From Isoetes engelmannii (taxonomy: Eukaryota > Streptophyta > Lycopodiopsida > Isoetales > Isoetaceae), in the NCBI GenBank assembly GCA_011763485.2, contig JAANSK020261605.1:1-22061 (forward strand): DNA of 22,061 bases, read 5' to 3'. Both the position numbers and the translations under genes were made by a program. Position 1 is the first letter of the stretch. Every line of letters starts with the position of its first letter. Shown here in pieces: positions 1 to 9,265 of this stretch. Below the pieces are notes generated by a model. The model did no database searches. It was not told the DNA's origin and saw nothing but the letters and a program-made list of their open reading frames with translations.

Positions 1-227
1 CTTTCTTAATTGATAAAATTCCTCTTTAGACCCAATCTATTATGGACTTAGAATTTTCCATACCTAGGGACGTTACACAATCCAAGTCATTCTCCAACCG
101 ACAAGAAACAGGGAGTCCAAGTAATTCTTCATATTGACCGAATTAGAAAGCCCAGAGAGGCTGGATCTTGTACGTTGCAAGCCAATCTAACAGCCATAAG
201 AATTTCTGAAAAAACAACCTTCACCCC
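1..227. other. Left flank, no gene seen
   Basis: I see no coding signal here. The last bases before 245 weakly resemble the 3' terminal bases of elements A and B (a pyrimidine/C-rich stretch, then TTTAAG and TATTAGGGAACC). A third, mostly lost copy of the same family could therefore end here. Confidence 0.4.
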
Positions 228-244
228 TTAAACGCCTTTAAGTA

Positions 245-380
245 TTAGGGAACCGACGGGGGGAGGAGTTTTCTTCGAGGAAACTTCCCGGCGGCGTCGC
301 CCACAAGCAGCGGAGCCGCGAGTGGCCCGCCCCAAGGAAGTTTCCGCGAAGAAAACTCCAACACTTGTTGGTTGGCTGAC
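245..380. repeat. GC-rich palindrome at the 5' side of element A
   Basis: The left arm (about 245-294) and right arm (about 325-380) are imperfect reverse complements. Both contain a GAAACTTCC/GGAAGTTTCC block and a GGAGTTTTCTTCG / CGAAGAAAACTCC block. The centre has a smaller inverted pair, GCAGCGGAGCCGC. The arrangement matches 1862-1993 in direct orientation. It can be read as a foldback terminus of the element, or as two element ends meeting head to tail. Confidence 0.75.
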
Positions 381-826
381 ATAAGCAACAGGGGGGGAGC
401 TTTTTTTCGAGGTGGCACCCAACGTGGCACCATTTTGGCAGACGTGTCAATTTCATGTCGTCATTCTGGCGGACGGGGTTATTTTCATTTTCTCTCTCTT
501 TTGTTTGGCTATGGCGGAGTTCCGACAGGTTCCGATGTGATTTTGGCGAGTTTTGTTGCGGCGCTTGTCGCTGGGAGTCGTTTGATGCTGGTGCCAGGCA
601 TCAAACTTCATTTTGATGCCAATTTTTCACTGATTGAAGTTTTGGCTGTTGATTTTCGAGCTTTACCGACTTTTTCTTGTGGCGCTTGTCGTCGAGACTG
701 CTTGGATGCTGGCGCCAGGCATCAAGCTTCATTTTGATGCCATTTTTTCACTGGTTGCAGTTTCTGCTGTGCCCTTTTTTTATTTTCTTCGGTTGTGTGA
801 CCTTCTTTGAGTTTTCTTCGACTCTG

Positions 827-916
827 TCCGACTTTCTTGGAGTTTTCTCGACCCTTCTCAACTTTCTTGGAGTTTTCTCGATTGTGTCCGACTTTCTTGG
901 AATTTTCTCGACTCCG
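827..916 (+). repeat. 30-bp minisatellite in element A, three units
   Basis: Three consecutive 30-bp units start at 827, 857 and 887. Each carries CAACTTTCTTGGAGTTTTCT or a close variant. A looser unit precedes them near 800. The units lie in the presumed 5' untranslated region upstream of the intron at 1013. Element B has a related array at the same relative place. Confidence 0.85.
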
Positions 917-1012
917 TGGTTCGGCATTGTGGAGTTTTCTTCGATTTTGTTGCTGACATTTGTTCTATGGAGTTATTTGGAGATTTTCGAGCTTCTGTCA
1001 ACAAGTTATAAG

Positions 1013-1173
1013 GTAAATTTCTTGTTTAAGCTTGTTTTTTCAAGTTTTTTTTTTTTTTCCCTAACAATTTTGTTTCTTCTTTTATAGTTTAGTTGAACTT
1101 TTACCACAGTTTTACAGTTTAGTTAAACTTTTAAAGTATTAGTTTTTTGTTTAAGCTTGTTTTTGTCTTGCAG
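1013..1173 (+). other. Relic 5' UTR intron of element A
   Basis: The donor AAG|GTAAATTT at 1013 and acceptor TTGTCTTGCAG at 1173 match the boundaries of B's 5' UTR intron (AAG|GTAAGTTTCTT and TTTTGCAG). The bases after both acceptors are GTTA. Sharing an intron implies both elements descend from a transcribed, spliced unit. Confidence 0.6.
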
Positions 1174-1443
1174 GTTATTCCAATTGAATTTTATGAAATA
1201 TTGAGGGCTGAAATGAAGGGATATGAGATTATATTAAAAGGTTGTGATAGATTTGATTAGTTAATAACCATACAAAAGATTGGAGGAGAAGGTACTTGTA
1301 AGCTGGGTTCTAGATAGAAGAAATTTGGTTCACATCGGATTGAAGAAGGAGACGTGTTAACATTCTGGACCTGTGCATATGAACTTCTTACCTTTAGAAG
1401 TGAACTTACAAAGAAGTTTCAATGTTTCTCCAGATGGAGGAAC

Positions 1444-1563
1444 TTCAAATACAGGGATTGATAGTAAAGTGAAGGGCAAATGATATGATGTGATATATTT
1501 TTCTTCAAATATAGGAATTGATAGTAAAGTGAAGGGCAAATGATATGATGTGAAATATTTTTC
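1444..1563 (+). repeat. 60-bp tandem duplication in element A
   Basis: Units 1444-1503 and 1504-1563 differ at only about three positions. Each includes GATAGTAAAGTGAAGGGCAA followed by ATGATATGATGTGA. The duplication lies just after the residual open stretch and looks recent compared with the divergence between A and B. Confidence 0.9.
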
Positions 1564-1861
1564 TGTGATATGCTATGATATAAACTGATGTAAATTTTCA
1601 TCTGATATGATCTCCATCTGAGCAAAATTTCTGTGAAACTGATATTATCTGATATAAATTTTGGAACTTATATGATCTACATCTGTGCAGAAGTTTTGTA
1701 AAATTGAAATTTGAATAGAACTGAACTTTTGTGTCACAATATTTCTTGTTTTTTTATTCAAAAAAAAAATTAACCTGGCAAAGCTTAAGGACCTAAAGTT
1801 TCCCGAGTGGAAACAAAAAGCGGGAATTAGGAGGAAAAAAACTCCACCTATCGTTTACATA

Positions 1862-1993
1862 TTAGGAAACCGACGCGAGGAGTTTCCTTCGAGGAAACTT
1901 CCCGGCGGCGCCGCCCACGAGCGGCGGAGCCGCGAGTGGCGCGCCGCCGGGAAGTTTCCGAGAAGGAGACTCCGACACGCGTCGGCTCCCTGA
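1862..1993. repeat. GC-rich palindrome between elements A and B
   Basis: Arms of about 1862-1913 and 1938-1993 are reverse complements with few mismatches. The blocks in order are CGACGCG, GGAGTTTCCTTC, GGAAACTTCCCGGCGGCGC and their complements. The middle, GCGGCGGAGCCGC, is itself inverted. Read outward, one arm continues into A's 3' end and the other into B's 5' end. This may be two long terminal inverted repeats meeting at a junction, with each element's true end near 1925. Confidence 0.85.
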
Positions 1994-2341
1994 CGTAAGC
2001 AACATGGGGGAGCTTTTTTTCGAGGTGGCATCCGAGGTGGCCACCTTGTTGGTTGACGTGGCAATTTTTTTTACTCCATTTTCGCGGATGTCATTTTTTC
2101 TTTTTTTGCGGACGTCATTTCATTTTCTCTCTCTTCTTTGGCTATGGCGACATTCTGACAGGTTCCAATGTGATTTTCACGAGGTTTTACTGTAGCGCTT
2201 TCGCTGGATAGTGGCGCTAGACGACAAGGATCATTTTGATCCTAATTTTGCAGTGAAATTAGTTTCGGTTCTTCATTTTCGAGCTTCTTTAAGTTTTTCT
2301 GTTGGCGCCAGTAATTTCTTGGCTAATTTGAGCTTCTTTTT

Positions 2342-2540
2342 CCCTAATCCGACCTTCTTTAATGGTTTTTTAGCTAATCCGACCTTCTGTTGTTAAGTTT
2401 TCCCTGATCCAACCTTCTTTTGTGGCTTTTCTCCCTGATCCGACCTTCTTTTTCCCTGATCCGACCTTCTTTTGTTGCTTTTGTGGAGTTTCCTCAACTC
2501 TGTGCTTGACTTTGGAGTTTCCTCAACTCTGTGCTCGACT
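2342..2540 (+). repeat. Pyrimidine-rich minisatellite in element B leader
   Basis: Five copies of an approximately ATCCGACCTTCTTT core start near 2342, 2373, 2402, 2433 and 2454, with spacings of 31, 29, 31 and 21 bp. A second pair of 29-bp units built on GGAGTTTCCTCAACTCTGTG starts at 2485 and 2514. The array sits upstream of the 5' UTR intron, in the same relative position as the 30-bp array of element A. Confidence 0.8.
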
Positions 2541-2584
2541 TTCTTGGAGTTTTAACATTTCAGAGTTTCTGTCAAGATTTTAAG

Positions 2585-2658
2585 GTAAGTTTCTTATTTA
2601 ATCCTCTTTCTTGTGTAATTTTCTTGCTGCTAACATCTAACTGTGTGTTGTTTTGCAG
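2585..2658 (+). other. 5' UTR intron of the element B gene
   Basis: The donor AAG|GTAAGTTTC and the acceptor TGTTTTGCAG define a 74-nt intron that ends 10 nt before the ATG at 2669. The homologous intron in A supports the call. A leader intron directly before the start codon is common in plant genes and suggests promoter-driven RNA polymerase II expression. Confidence 0.7.
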
Positions 2659-2668
2659 GTTACTTGCA

Positions 2669-4342
2669 ATGGATGACAATAGCAGGTTCTGTTTGCTTCT
2701 TCTGTTGTGTATGTTTTTCCATGCAGTGAGTTCTTATGAAGTTGCACCTATCAGACCTGTGTTTGCATTGGTAGAAGAAACATCTGTGCAAGATGAAGAT
2801 TCTGAGATGGATTTTGATGAAATCGAAGTCAGTCAAGATGCTATTAAGAATTTGATGTAGAGTTTTGCAAATGAAAAGTGGTTTGCTGAGGATTTTGTGG
2901 AGCCAGATGCTAAAGATGATGACTGTCAGGAATTTATGGCTATAGATGAGAAGATGTTGAAGGATATTGAAGGAGGTGGTAAGGACAAGTCACCTAGGGT
3001 GACTTTATGGGCCAGGAAAAAGTTTGATAAGTGGAGGGCCTGGGCAGGACAAATGGTAAATGTTCCAATTGAAGAAATTCCTTTGCCAGATTTAAATGAC
3101 ATGCTTGTGAGGTTTCTGATACAAGTGAAGAAGAAAAATGGAAAGCTTTATCCTGCATCAAGGTACTTCTAGACCTTCTTTTTGTTTTTGTTTTTTGTTT
3201 TTGTTTCTAATTGTTTGTTTCTTTTTTTTTTATGCAGCTTGAATTGTATGTTCAAGGCTATTGACAGAATTATAAGGAAGAAACAAGAAACTGACATTGC
3301 TAAATCTGGAATAAGGGCTCCTCTTTTTAATATTCTGTATGATCCCATTTTTGCTACTTCTAGACTTGCTTTTGTAGGTGCTGCAGATAGGTCTAGGATG
3401 GCAGGAGTTGGTACTAAGTGCAAGAAAACTGTTGTGCTAGCTTTTAGGACTGAACAGGATTTGCTGGCAGATTATGATTATGAAATGAGTCATAGTAGAG
3501 GTTGCGAGAAGAGGTTATGTTTCTATTTGTGCTTTAGATTTGCTGTTAGAGGTGCTACAGAAATTTATTCTGTGATGGATGTTGATCTAACTCTTGAAGT
3601 TGATGAATCATCTGAGTTTCTTTTATATAACGAGAGAACTAGTAAGAATTGGGGTACTACTTGTACCAAGTTTGATAGCACACGCTTCAGACCTCCTATA
3701 TGGAGCTATAAAGAAGATTTCCTTCTGACCTATAAGCAGTATATTCGACATTTGCCTCCGAAAGATTCTGGAGAACCTCCTCCGCTGTTCTTGCAGCCAA
3801 TTGACAGGCCAAGAGATGTAAGTATTCTGTTGTTTAGTAATTAATTTGTTTACATGTTTCAGGCTTGGTATTCCAAGACTAGGCTTGGGCAGAATCAAAT
3901 AACTTCATGGTTGAAGGCAATGGGTAAGGTTCTAGACATGGAGATGAGCAATAAAAGTGGTAGAGTTTCTGCTGTTACGCGGATGTCACTTGCTGGGGTA
4001 CCTCCACATGTTGGGAAACTTGTTGGTCCTAACATTGAGAAGGAAAATAGAGTTGTTCTTGATGAAGGAAGATCTTCTGTTGAAACATCTCCTACAGCTG
4101 GTAGTCTTACTTTGCAGAATGTTTCAAGTGAAATAGTTGGAAATGAAGATGCAGTTGATGATGATGACAGTTTCTGGGATGCTGTTTCTAATGCACATCC
4201 AGAATTCTTTGGGCCTTCTACAAATATCAATAATTCTGGAGGACAGTTCTTTGCTGGAGCTACTCTCAATCAATGTGTGATAGTTTCTCTTGCTGATGCA
4301 AGTGGTTTGGCAACAGTGCTACAAAACTGCAGCAAGACTTGA
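2669..4342 (+). CDS. DUF3504-like protein (Crypton-type tyrosine recombinase fold), one in-frame TAG
   Basis: Exons are 2669-3162, 3238-3817 and 3863-4342, with GT-AG introns of 75 and 45 nt that contain in-frame stops. The reading frame is continuous except for TAG at 2858 (codon 64). Initiation at ATG 2936 would skip it and keep the whole domain.
From memory, the order of conserved blocks matches the DUF3504 domain of animal QRICH1/ZMYM proteins: TLWARKKFDKWRAW, then NDMLVRFLIQVKKKNGKLYP, FAVRGATEIYS (the first catalytic Arg, codon 3548), NERTSKNWG, WYSKTRLGQNQITSWLKAMG, and SNKSGRVSAVTRMSLAGVPP (the HxxR box). The His of HxxR is Lys (3953), the following Gly-His is Gly-Pro, and no Tyr follows. 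DNA cleavage by the usual mechanism therefore looks lost.
The N-terminal 63 codons hold a hydrophobic run resembling a signal peptide, then an acidic stretch. The C terminus is acidic and Ser/Gly rich. This may be a relic transposase, an accessory DNA-binding protein or captured cargo. Confidence 0.72.
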
Positions 4343-4376
4343 ACTGTGATAGTTTTTTCTTGAAATTTTCTGTGAT

Positions 4377-4382
4377 AATAAA
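4377..4382 (+). promoter_or_regulatory. Candidate poly(A) signal of the element B gene
   Basis: AATAAA lies 35 nt after the TGA stop at 4340-4342, in T-rich sequence. The position is plausible for a plant near-upstream element. Single hexamers occur often by chance in A/T-rich DNA. Confidence 0.4.
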
Positions 4383-4612
4383 CTTTTTTCTGTGTCAAAA
4401 ATCTTCTGTGATATGATCTGCAATGCAAATATTTTGTGACTGAAAATTTGAATACAAACTTTTTATGTCATAATTATTATTGTTTTTTTATATTAAAAAA
4501 AAATACACTAGCGTCGCCGCTTAGGCTCCACCAAGACTGAAAGTTTCCAGCAAAGAACGGAAGTTGGGACGAAAGAAGCTCCCCCAATTGTTTACAAATA
4601 GTTGGGAAACCT

Positions 4613-5680
4613 GATTGGTTGCGTGTTTTACATTTGGCGTGGTTTTATCTGAAAATGAGTGGGTCTGCTTTTATTGATTTGAGGGCTTACAATAGGAACA
4701 TATGAACAAGAAATATGCGTAATTCATCATGGATCACCATTGTTGTATCATTTAGTTTTTACTGAGCGACAGCCTGTCCACATGTCTGCCTGTCTGCCTA
4801 AGTGCCACATGCGTCCTAGACATGTGTTAAAGACCTAGACTGCCTGTTGCATACAATGCTATAAGTCCCTAGATTGTGTAAGCACAAATCGTGCATCAAA
4901 AAGACATTTAGTCAAGCTGTAGATAAGGTTGACATCCCAGATTGACTGATTATCGTTGTTGCAGACAGATTATTGACGAAAAATGTAACGGCTTCTTTGA
5001 ACATTTTGCGGCGAAACTAACTGTATATATAATCTTACTGCCACCACATTGATAATAACTATAAGCCAAGAAAAAAAAATTGCAACATAAAACACGGCTC
5101 CCCATCCTGCGAAAACTGCTACACTAGAAATACCCCTTTTGCTGTGTAGATATCCGTTTGTGCTCTTTCAGATTGCTAGATGTGCTCAAATTTTAATTCA
5201 TCAATGAGATGCGCTTGTATGCCCTAAAGATTAGCTTTGAACACTTGCAATTAAAATGGCAGACAGACAAAATTGATAAGGATTGAAGGACCAACTTCAC
5301 TCATTAATTAAAAAAAATAATGCTAAAGCAAAACAAGCAACATTGGTTGCCAACAATGATGCACCGATTGTAGGCATGCATAAAAAGAGAAAAGGTAAGC
5401 TACTTTCATGTCGTCAAACAAAACAGCTACTTCAATTTAAAACAATGCTAAATGACTTTACCTTTACTTACCTTCTTGCAAAATGAACCACCAACTGCGC
5501 AAAAGCTGAATCTAATAAAAGACTTCCACGTAGAACGTTAGCAACATTTCTAATTATGAAACACAGTCCCAACAGAATTCGTGTTGCATGGTACTCTAGG
5601 AGGAAGCAGGCAGAAAATAGAGACTGGAGTTGGGAGATCTTATCAAGGACAAGGAGTAAAGGTTTGCCAAAGAAGAGGAG
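4613..5680. other. Intergenic stretch, nothing recognised
   Basis: Sequence beyond element B's right end has moderate A/T content and only short open frames (the longest is about 67 codons near 5283). I found no conserved protein motif, no RNA gene and no clear repeat. Confidence 0.5.
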
Positions 5681-5974
5681 AAGATACAGAAAAGAGATTG
5701 GGAAAAACAATGAAAGCAGGTTAGGAAAGGGTAAGGATTAATGATGAGAAAATGGTATAGAATAGACACATCACTCTACTTTGGAAAAGAATGGTGCTTC
5801 ATGGGGGCCTACAGGCAAAGTAAAAGGGAAGGATACAGAAAGAGATTAGGAAAGAAAATGAAAGCAGGACGGAAAGGATGAGGATTAATGATGAGAAAAT
5901 GGTATCGAATGGACACATCAACTCTACTTTGGAAAAGAATGGTGCTTCATGGGCCTACAGGCAAAGTTAATATT
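5681..5974 (+). repeat. Tandem duplication of about 147 bp
   Basis: Unit 1 runs about 5681-5827 and unit 2 about 5829-5974. Both contain AGGATTAATGATGAGAAAAT, CTCTACTTTGGAAAAGAATG and GCCTACAGGCAAAG in the same order, with a few substitutions and small indels (offset 146-149 bp). No gene is recognised in the unit. Confidence 0.9.
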
Positions 5975-6835
5975 TCAGAGCATGCTATTAGATGGCCTCT
6001 CTCCTACAGCCAAAGCCTAAACTCAAGACTCAGCACAGTAGTTCTTGCGTATTACAATACAGAGGCAGCAGCTCGAAACATCAAATATTCAGATCCATGA
6101 TAGAAGCTAATACCCATGTGGCAAGAATGAACATGAAAGATAAAAGGAGCTTTACACAATGTAAACATTATTAGGTAAAAGTGTCAGGACAGTGTTGGAA
6201 TAAGCTGTTTAAAACCATAAACCATTAAATACTTCTCAAGGTCGTTGACAACGCAGAAACATGAAAGTGTCTTTATCAACAAGTTCAGCCCGGGGACAAG
6301 AGACCACTGTCAAGAGCCACAGGCTCCGGTTGGGCAAAAGAACTACCGAACACTCCTGACAAGAGCTTTGGCCTGGTCTTCAAGGCTTGCTTGAAAGATA
6401 GAATCTTCTTACATGTGCTGACATTTATCCTTAGAAAAAGTTGAGGCCAAAAAATAATGTTCTAGGACCCCATCAAAGCTGGAAAGGCATTTCAAAATTA
6501 ATATTAACCAAGGCTTGAACAGTGCTCCATAGGGAAATCATTCCACTTATTTGCAAAAGCTTGAGAGGTTGAGCTTCTGCAGCTCGGCTCTTCATATCCT
6601 CGTTTTAGGAAGGCTGTAGAAGGGGTTCTGGCTCCAGGTTCTTGCATCGCAACTGTTGTAGGAAGAAAGGAGAGGAAGGCACAATGGAAAGCACGCATAT
6701 CAGACGAAATTTAAAACGAAAATCCAAAGGCTTTAAAAATTAGACAAGGCTCTATGGAAGAAATATCCTATTAGTGTACATTTCACAAAAATACAAACAA
6801 AGAAAATTGACATACCTTCGTACCTTCGTAATTTA
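5975..6835. other. 3' flank and probable 3' UTR of the KH gene
   Basis: On the minus strand, a donor-like GAAG|GTATGT lies near 6817, just after the KH stop, and an acceptor-like TTCCATAG near 6753. A 3' UTR intron is therefore possible. No clear poly(A) signal was identified. A somewhat GC-richer patch near 6240-6400 contains no recognised gene. Confidence 0.35.
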
Positions 6836-9265
6836 CTAATACATCGATCCTCGTGCATGTGATCCTTGTGACTGTGCTGTGATTAGAAACGCCTCAAGAA
6901 GACTCTGGGCAGCTTGTGTCTGTTCAGGTGTTCCAGATATCTCAATAATGCACTGTTCAGCACCAGGTTTGGTATCATGTACTTTAACCTTGGCACCAGA
7001 GATCTGATCACAAACAAATTTTATTAGCACGTTTCTGTTCATTCTAGATTCACAAGCATAAACTGCCTTGCATACCTGCCGGATTTGAGCAACATTGCTG
7101 CCCCCCTTGCCAATAACAGAACTTACAACAGTATTTGGTATTGTAATCTCCAATGTTGTTGCTGCTACATTTGCCAGAAGGCCAGCAGATGATCTTCCTC
7201 TGCACATTCAGTCACCTGGTAAGAAAGTGCTCACTATAAAAATCATTAGTAAAATTTCATCTTATCATACCTTCCCAGTGCATTAGAAGCTTGACTACCT
7301 ACACCTCCATATGTAGAAAGTCCACTTAGACCATCACCCTAATAAAACAAAACCAATGTCTAAACAAAACTATAATAAAAAGATAGGAATCAGACATGGA
7401 AGCGGCCACTTACTTGGAGGGCCCATGCACCAGGTGATGATCCATATGATGAACGAAAACTTCCTTGTAAACCAAGAGAAGGTGCAGCACCATATAGAGC
7501 ACCTGGAGGTGTGGATTCATATCTATCATCATACTCAGATGCAGGTACTGTTGTTCCTTGAGAGAAGCCACTTAATGGGACAGAATTGCTATTTTTGCCG
7601 CCATTTTCAAGGTGCTCTTTAAAGAGATTCGCCCGAAGCCTTGCAAGAACTTGAAGAATAGCTTCCCGACTAACCATAAGATCACCGCCGATCTAAAGCA
7701 AAAAAACCGTCAGACCTATGCACATTAATTATAAAAAACAAAGTTTGATCCTTTACCTGCACTAATTCATCGCTATCAAGTGCACATGAAGGCAAAGCAT
7801 CTTTTGGCAGAATGCGAATATTTGCACGTGTCGCTTTTCTCATTTCTGTAATAATACTACCACCTCTTCCCAACAGACAGCCAATATTTGCAGATGGAAC
7901 TAGGAGCCTAGTGCTAACACCACCATCTTTTTCTGGGCTAAGTTCTGAAATCTTTTCTTGGAGCTTTAGAGCTGCATCAAATGTTGGGGACGTAGTATAA
8001 CCGAGAACCTATTACACACAAAAGTAGTGTTCAGTGGAAACCTATCACATAGTTATAGGCATAAGTTCAGGTCAAAACAGCTCAGAAACAAATTGGCCTG
8101 GCTTACCTCCCTAGATGATATTATTATAATGCGTTCATCTGCACCCGGAACAGGATCTGAAATTTTTATCTGAGCTCTAGTCTCATCACGTAGCTGTCGT
8201 ATAATATTGCCCTTTTTCCCAATAATATTTCCAATTATTTCATTGGGACACAACATGCGAACAACAAACTCCTCTTCAGGTGCATTTTTCTGCCCACGCC
8301 CATCCATAGGCAGAACAGATAACCCTGAACCAAAAGGCCATGCATCCCCAGCAGCCCCACCGCCAAGTCCTCCCATTTGAGGCAAGAGGCTTATCATTGG
8401 ACCTCCAACACCACTTGGAGCAAAATATGAGCTGCCATGGGGTAAAAATGAACCAGGTGGAAGTACAGCATTGCCACCAGCAACAGGTGAAATCCCTTGC
8501 GTTCTACTCTTAGGCGGATTCTCATACAACCGAGATGCAATTGCATGAAGTGCTTTTCTGACTACGGAAAGTCCTCCAGATATCTATTTCACATAAACCA
8601 AGAATATACATCAATGTAATCCCATATAAAATGATCAAATAAAAAAGGACTACCTGAACGAGTTCATCAGTACTTAATGCACAACGAGGTAACTGCTCTT
8701 TTGAAACAATTCGTATCTGTGCACCAGTATCATTTCTCATCTGTTCGATTATCTTACCCCCTCTCCCTAACAAACAACCAATCTGGTTGCTAGGAACCAG
8801 CAGCTTAGTGGTAACATTATTAGTTTCATCCTCATCATCTTCATCGTCCGATCCATTACTTTCACCTTCAACTATTCGGGCATGCACCTTGAAAAGGGCT
8901 TCCTGTACAGAAGGTACATGCTTTTCGTCACTCCCATCTCTATCCCTTCTATCCCTTAACCTGCTTGATGCGGCAATAATAATGACTCGCTCATCCGCAC
9001 CAGGGGCTGCATCCTCAATTTTAATTTTTGCTCCTGTTTCCTGTCTAAGTGCTTTAATAATACTTCCTCCCTTGCCAATGACACTTCCAACCTTGGAGCC
9101 AGGACAAATTATGCGATACAAAACGTCATCCGCCTGAATTTTTCCAGAATCACCATATGGGTCACCACTTGATTGATTTCGCCTCTTGTTGTTATATCTA
9201 CCGTTTCTTTCACCATCTACAGAATCTGAATATCCACGTTTGTACCCAGAACGAGCACCCTCCAT
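6836..9265 (-). CDS. Five-KH-domain RNA-binding protein, RCF3/HEN4 type
   Basis: Coding exons on the minus strand are 9265-8654, 8583-8107, 8008-7757, 7692-7414, 7338-7271, 7199-7076 and 7003-6836, all bounded by GT-AG. They join in frame to 659 residues. An upstream codon at 9274 is TTG, so ATG 9265 is the start.
The five KH domains, with their GxxG loops, are: KH1 about 46-128 (GKGG 64-67), KH2 151-227 (GRGG 167-170), KH3 307-385 (GKKG 326-329), KH4 394-470 (GRGG 410-413) and KH5 574-645 (GKGG 593-596). Repeated ELVQ|I exon junctions fall inside KH2 and KH4. KH1 has a charged Arg/Asp linker and an acidic run (139-147). Gly/Pro-rich linkers separate KH2-KH3 and KH4-KH5.
Length and domain order match plant nuclear KH proteins of the RCF3 (HOS5/SHI1) and HEN4 group, which act in pre-mRNA processing and stress or floral gene expression. 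I cannot tell which paralogue this is. No frame damage is seen. Confidence 0.93.

Larger units (their letters stand above)
371..1872 (+). mobile_element. Element A: internally deleted relative of element B
   Basis: The ends match element B. The 5' end has a G-run then AGCTTTTTTTCGAGGTGGCA (about 391-417), and the 3' end has the inverted counterpart GGAAAAAAACTCCACC (about 1833-1848) followed by TTTACATATTAGGAAACC. Inside, A shares with B the stretch around GGTTCCGATGTGATTTTGGC, a 30-bp pyrimidine minisatellite and a GT-AG intron (1013-1173) placed like B's 5' UTR intron. The DUF3504-like coding region is absent. Only a short open stretch (about 1379-1482, ending in TGA) remains before the 3' tail. 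This fits a non-autonomous deletion derivative that came from a gene-bearing copy. Exact boundaries are uncertain because the flanking palindromes also pair with the ends. Confidence 0.7.
1984..4612 (+). mobile_element. Element B: TIR element carrying a DUF3504-like gene
   Basis: The terminal inverted repeats include a perfect 10-bp core, GGGGGAGCTT at 2006-2015 against AAGCTCCCCC at 4576-4585. The match extends imperfectly outward to GGCTCCC (1984) and GGGAAACC (about 4604-4612) and inward to TTTCG. Cargo in order: a pyrimidine-rich leader with a minisatellite, a 5' UTR intron (2585-2658), a three-exon gene (2669-4342), and an A/T tail resembling A's. The palindrome arm seen at the 5' side is not repeated after 4612, so the right end may be truncated or the palindrome may belong only to the 5' end. 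I could not assign a superfamily: Cryptons usually lack TIRs, and the TIRs do not match a plant superfamily I know. No clear target-site duplication was found. Confidence 0.7.

Noticed and set aside
677-1087. 136-codon plus-strand ORF
   Set aside because: It is a Phe/Leu/Ser-rich translation of the pyrimidine minisatellite and leader in element A, and it runs into the intron.
2858-2860. TAG recoded by RNA editing
   Set aside because: Editing that removes stops in plants is known for organelle transcripts. This is a spliced nuclear gene, so mutation or a downstream start is simpler.
3895-4269. Minus-strand ORF opposite the DUF3504-like gene
   Set aside because: It overlaps the last coding exon in antisense and lacks any motif.
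8787-9137. Plus-strand ORF opposite the KH gene
   Set aside because: It is an antisense shadow of KH1 and KH2 coding sequence, with Ser/Leu-rich composition caused by the opposite strand.
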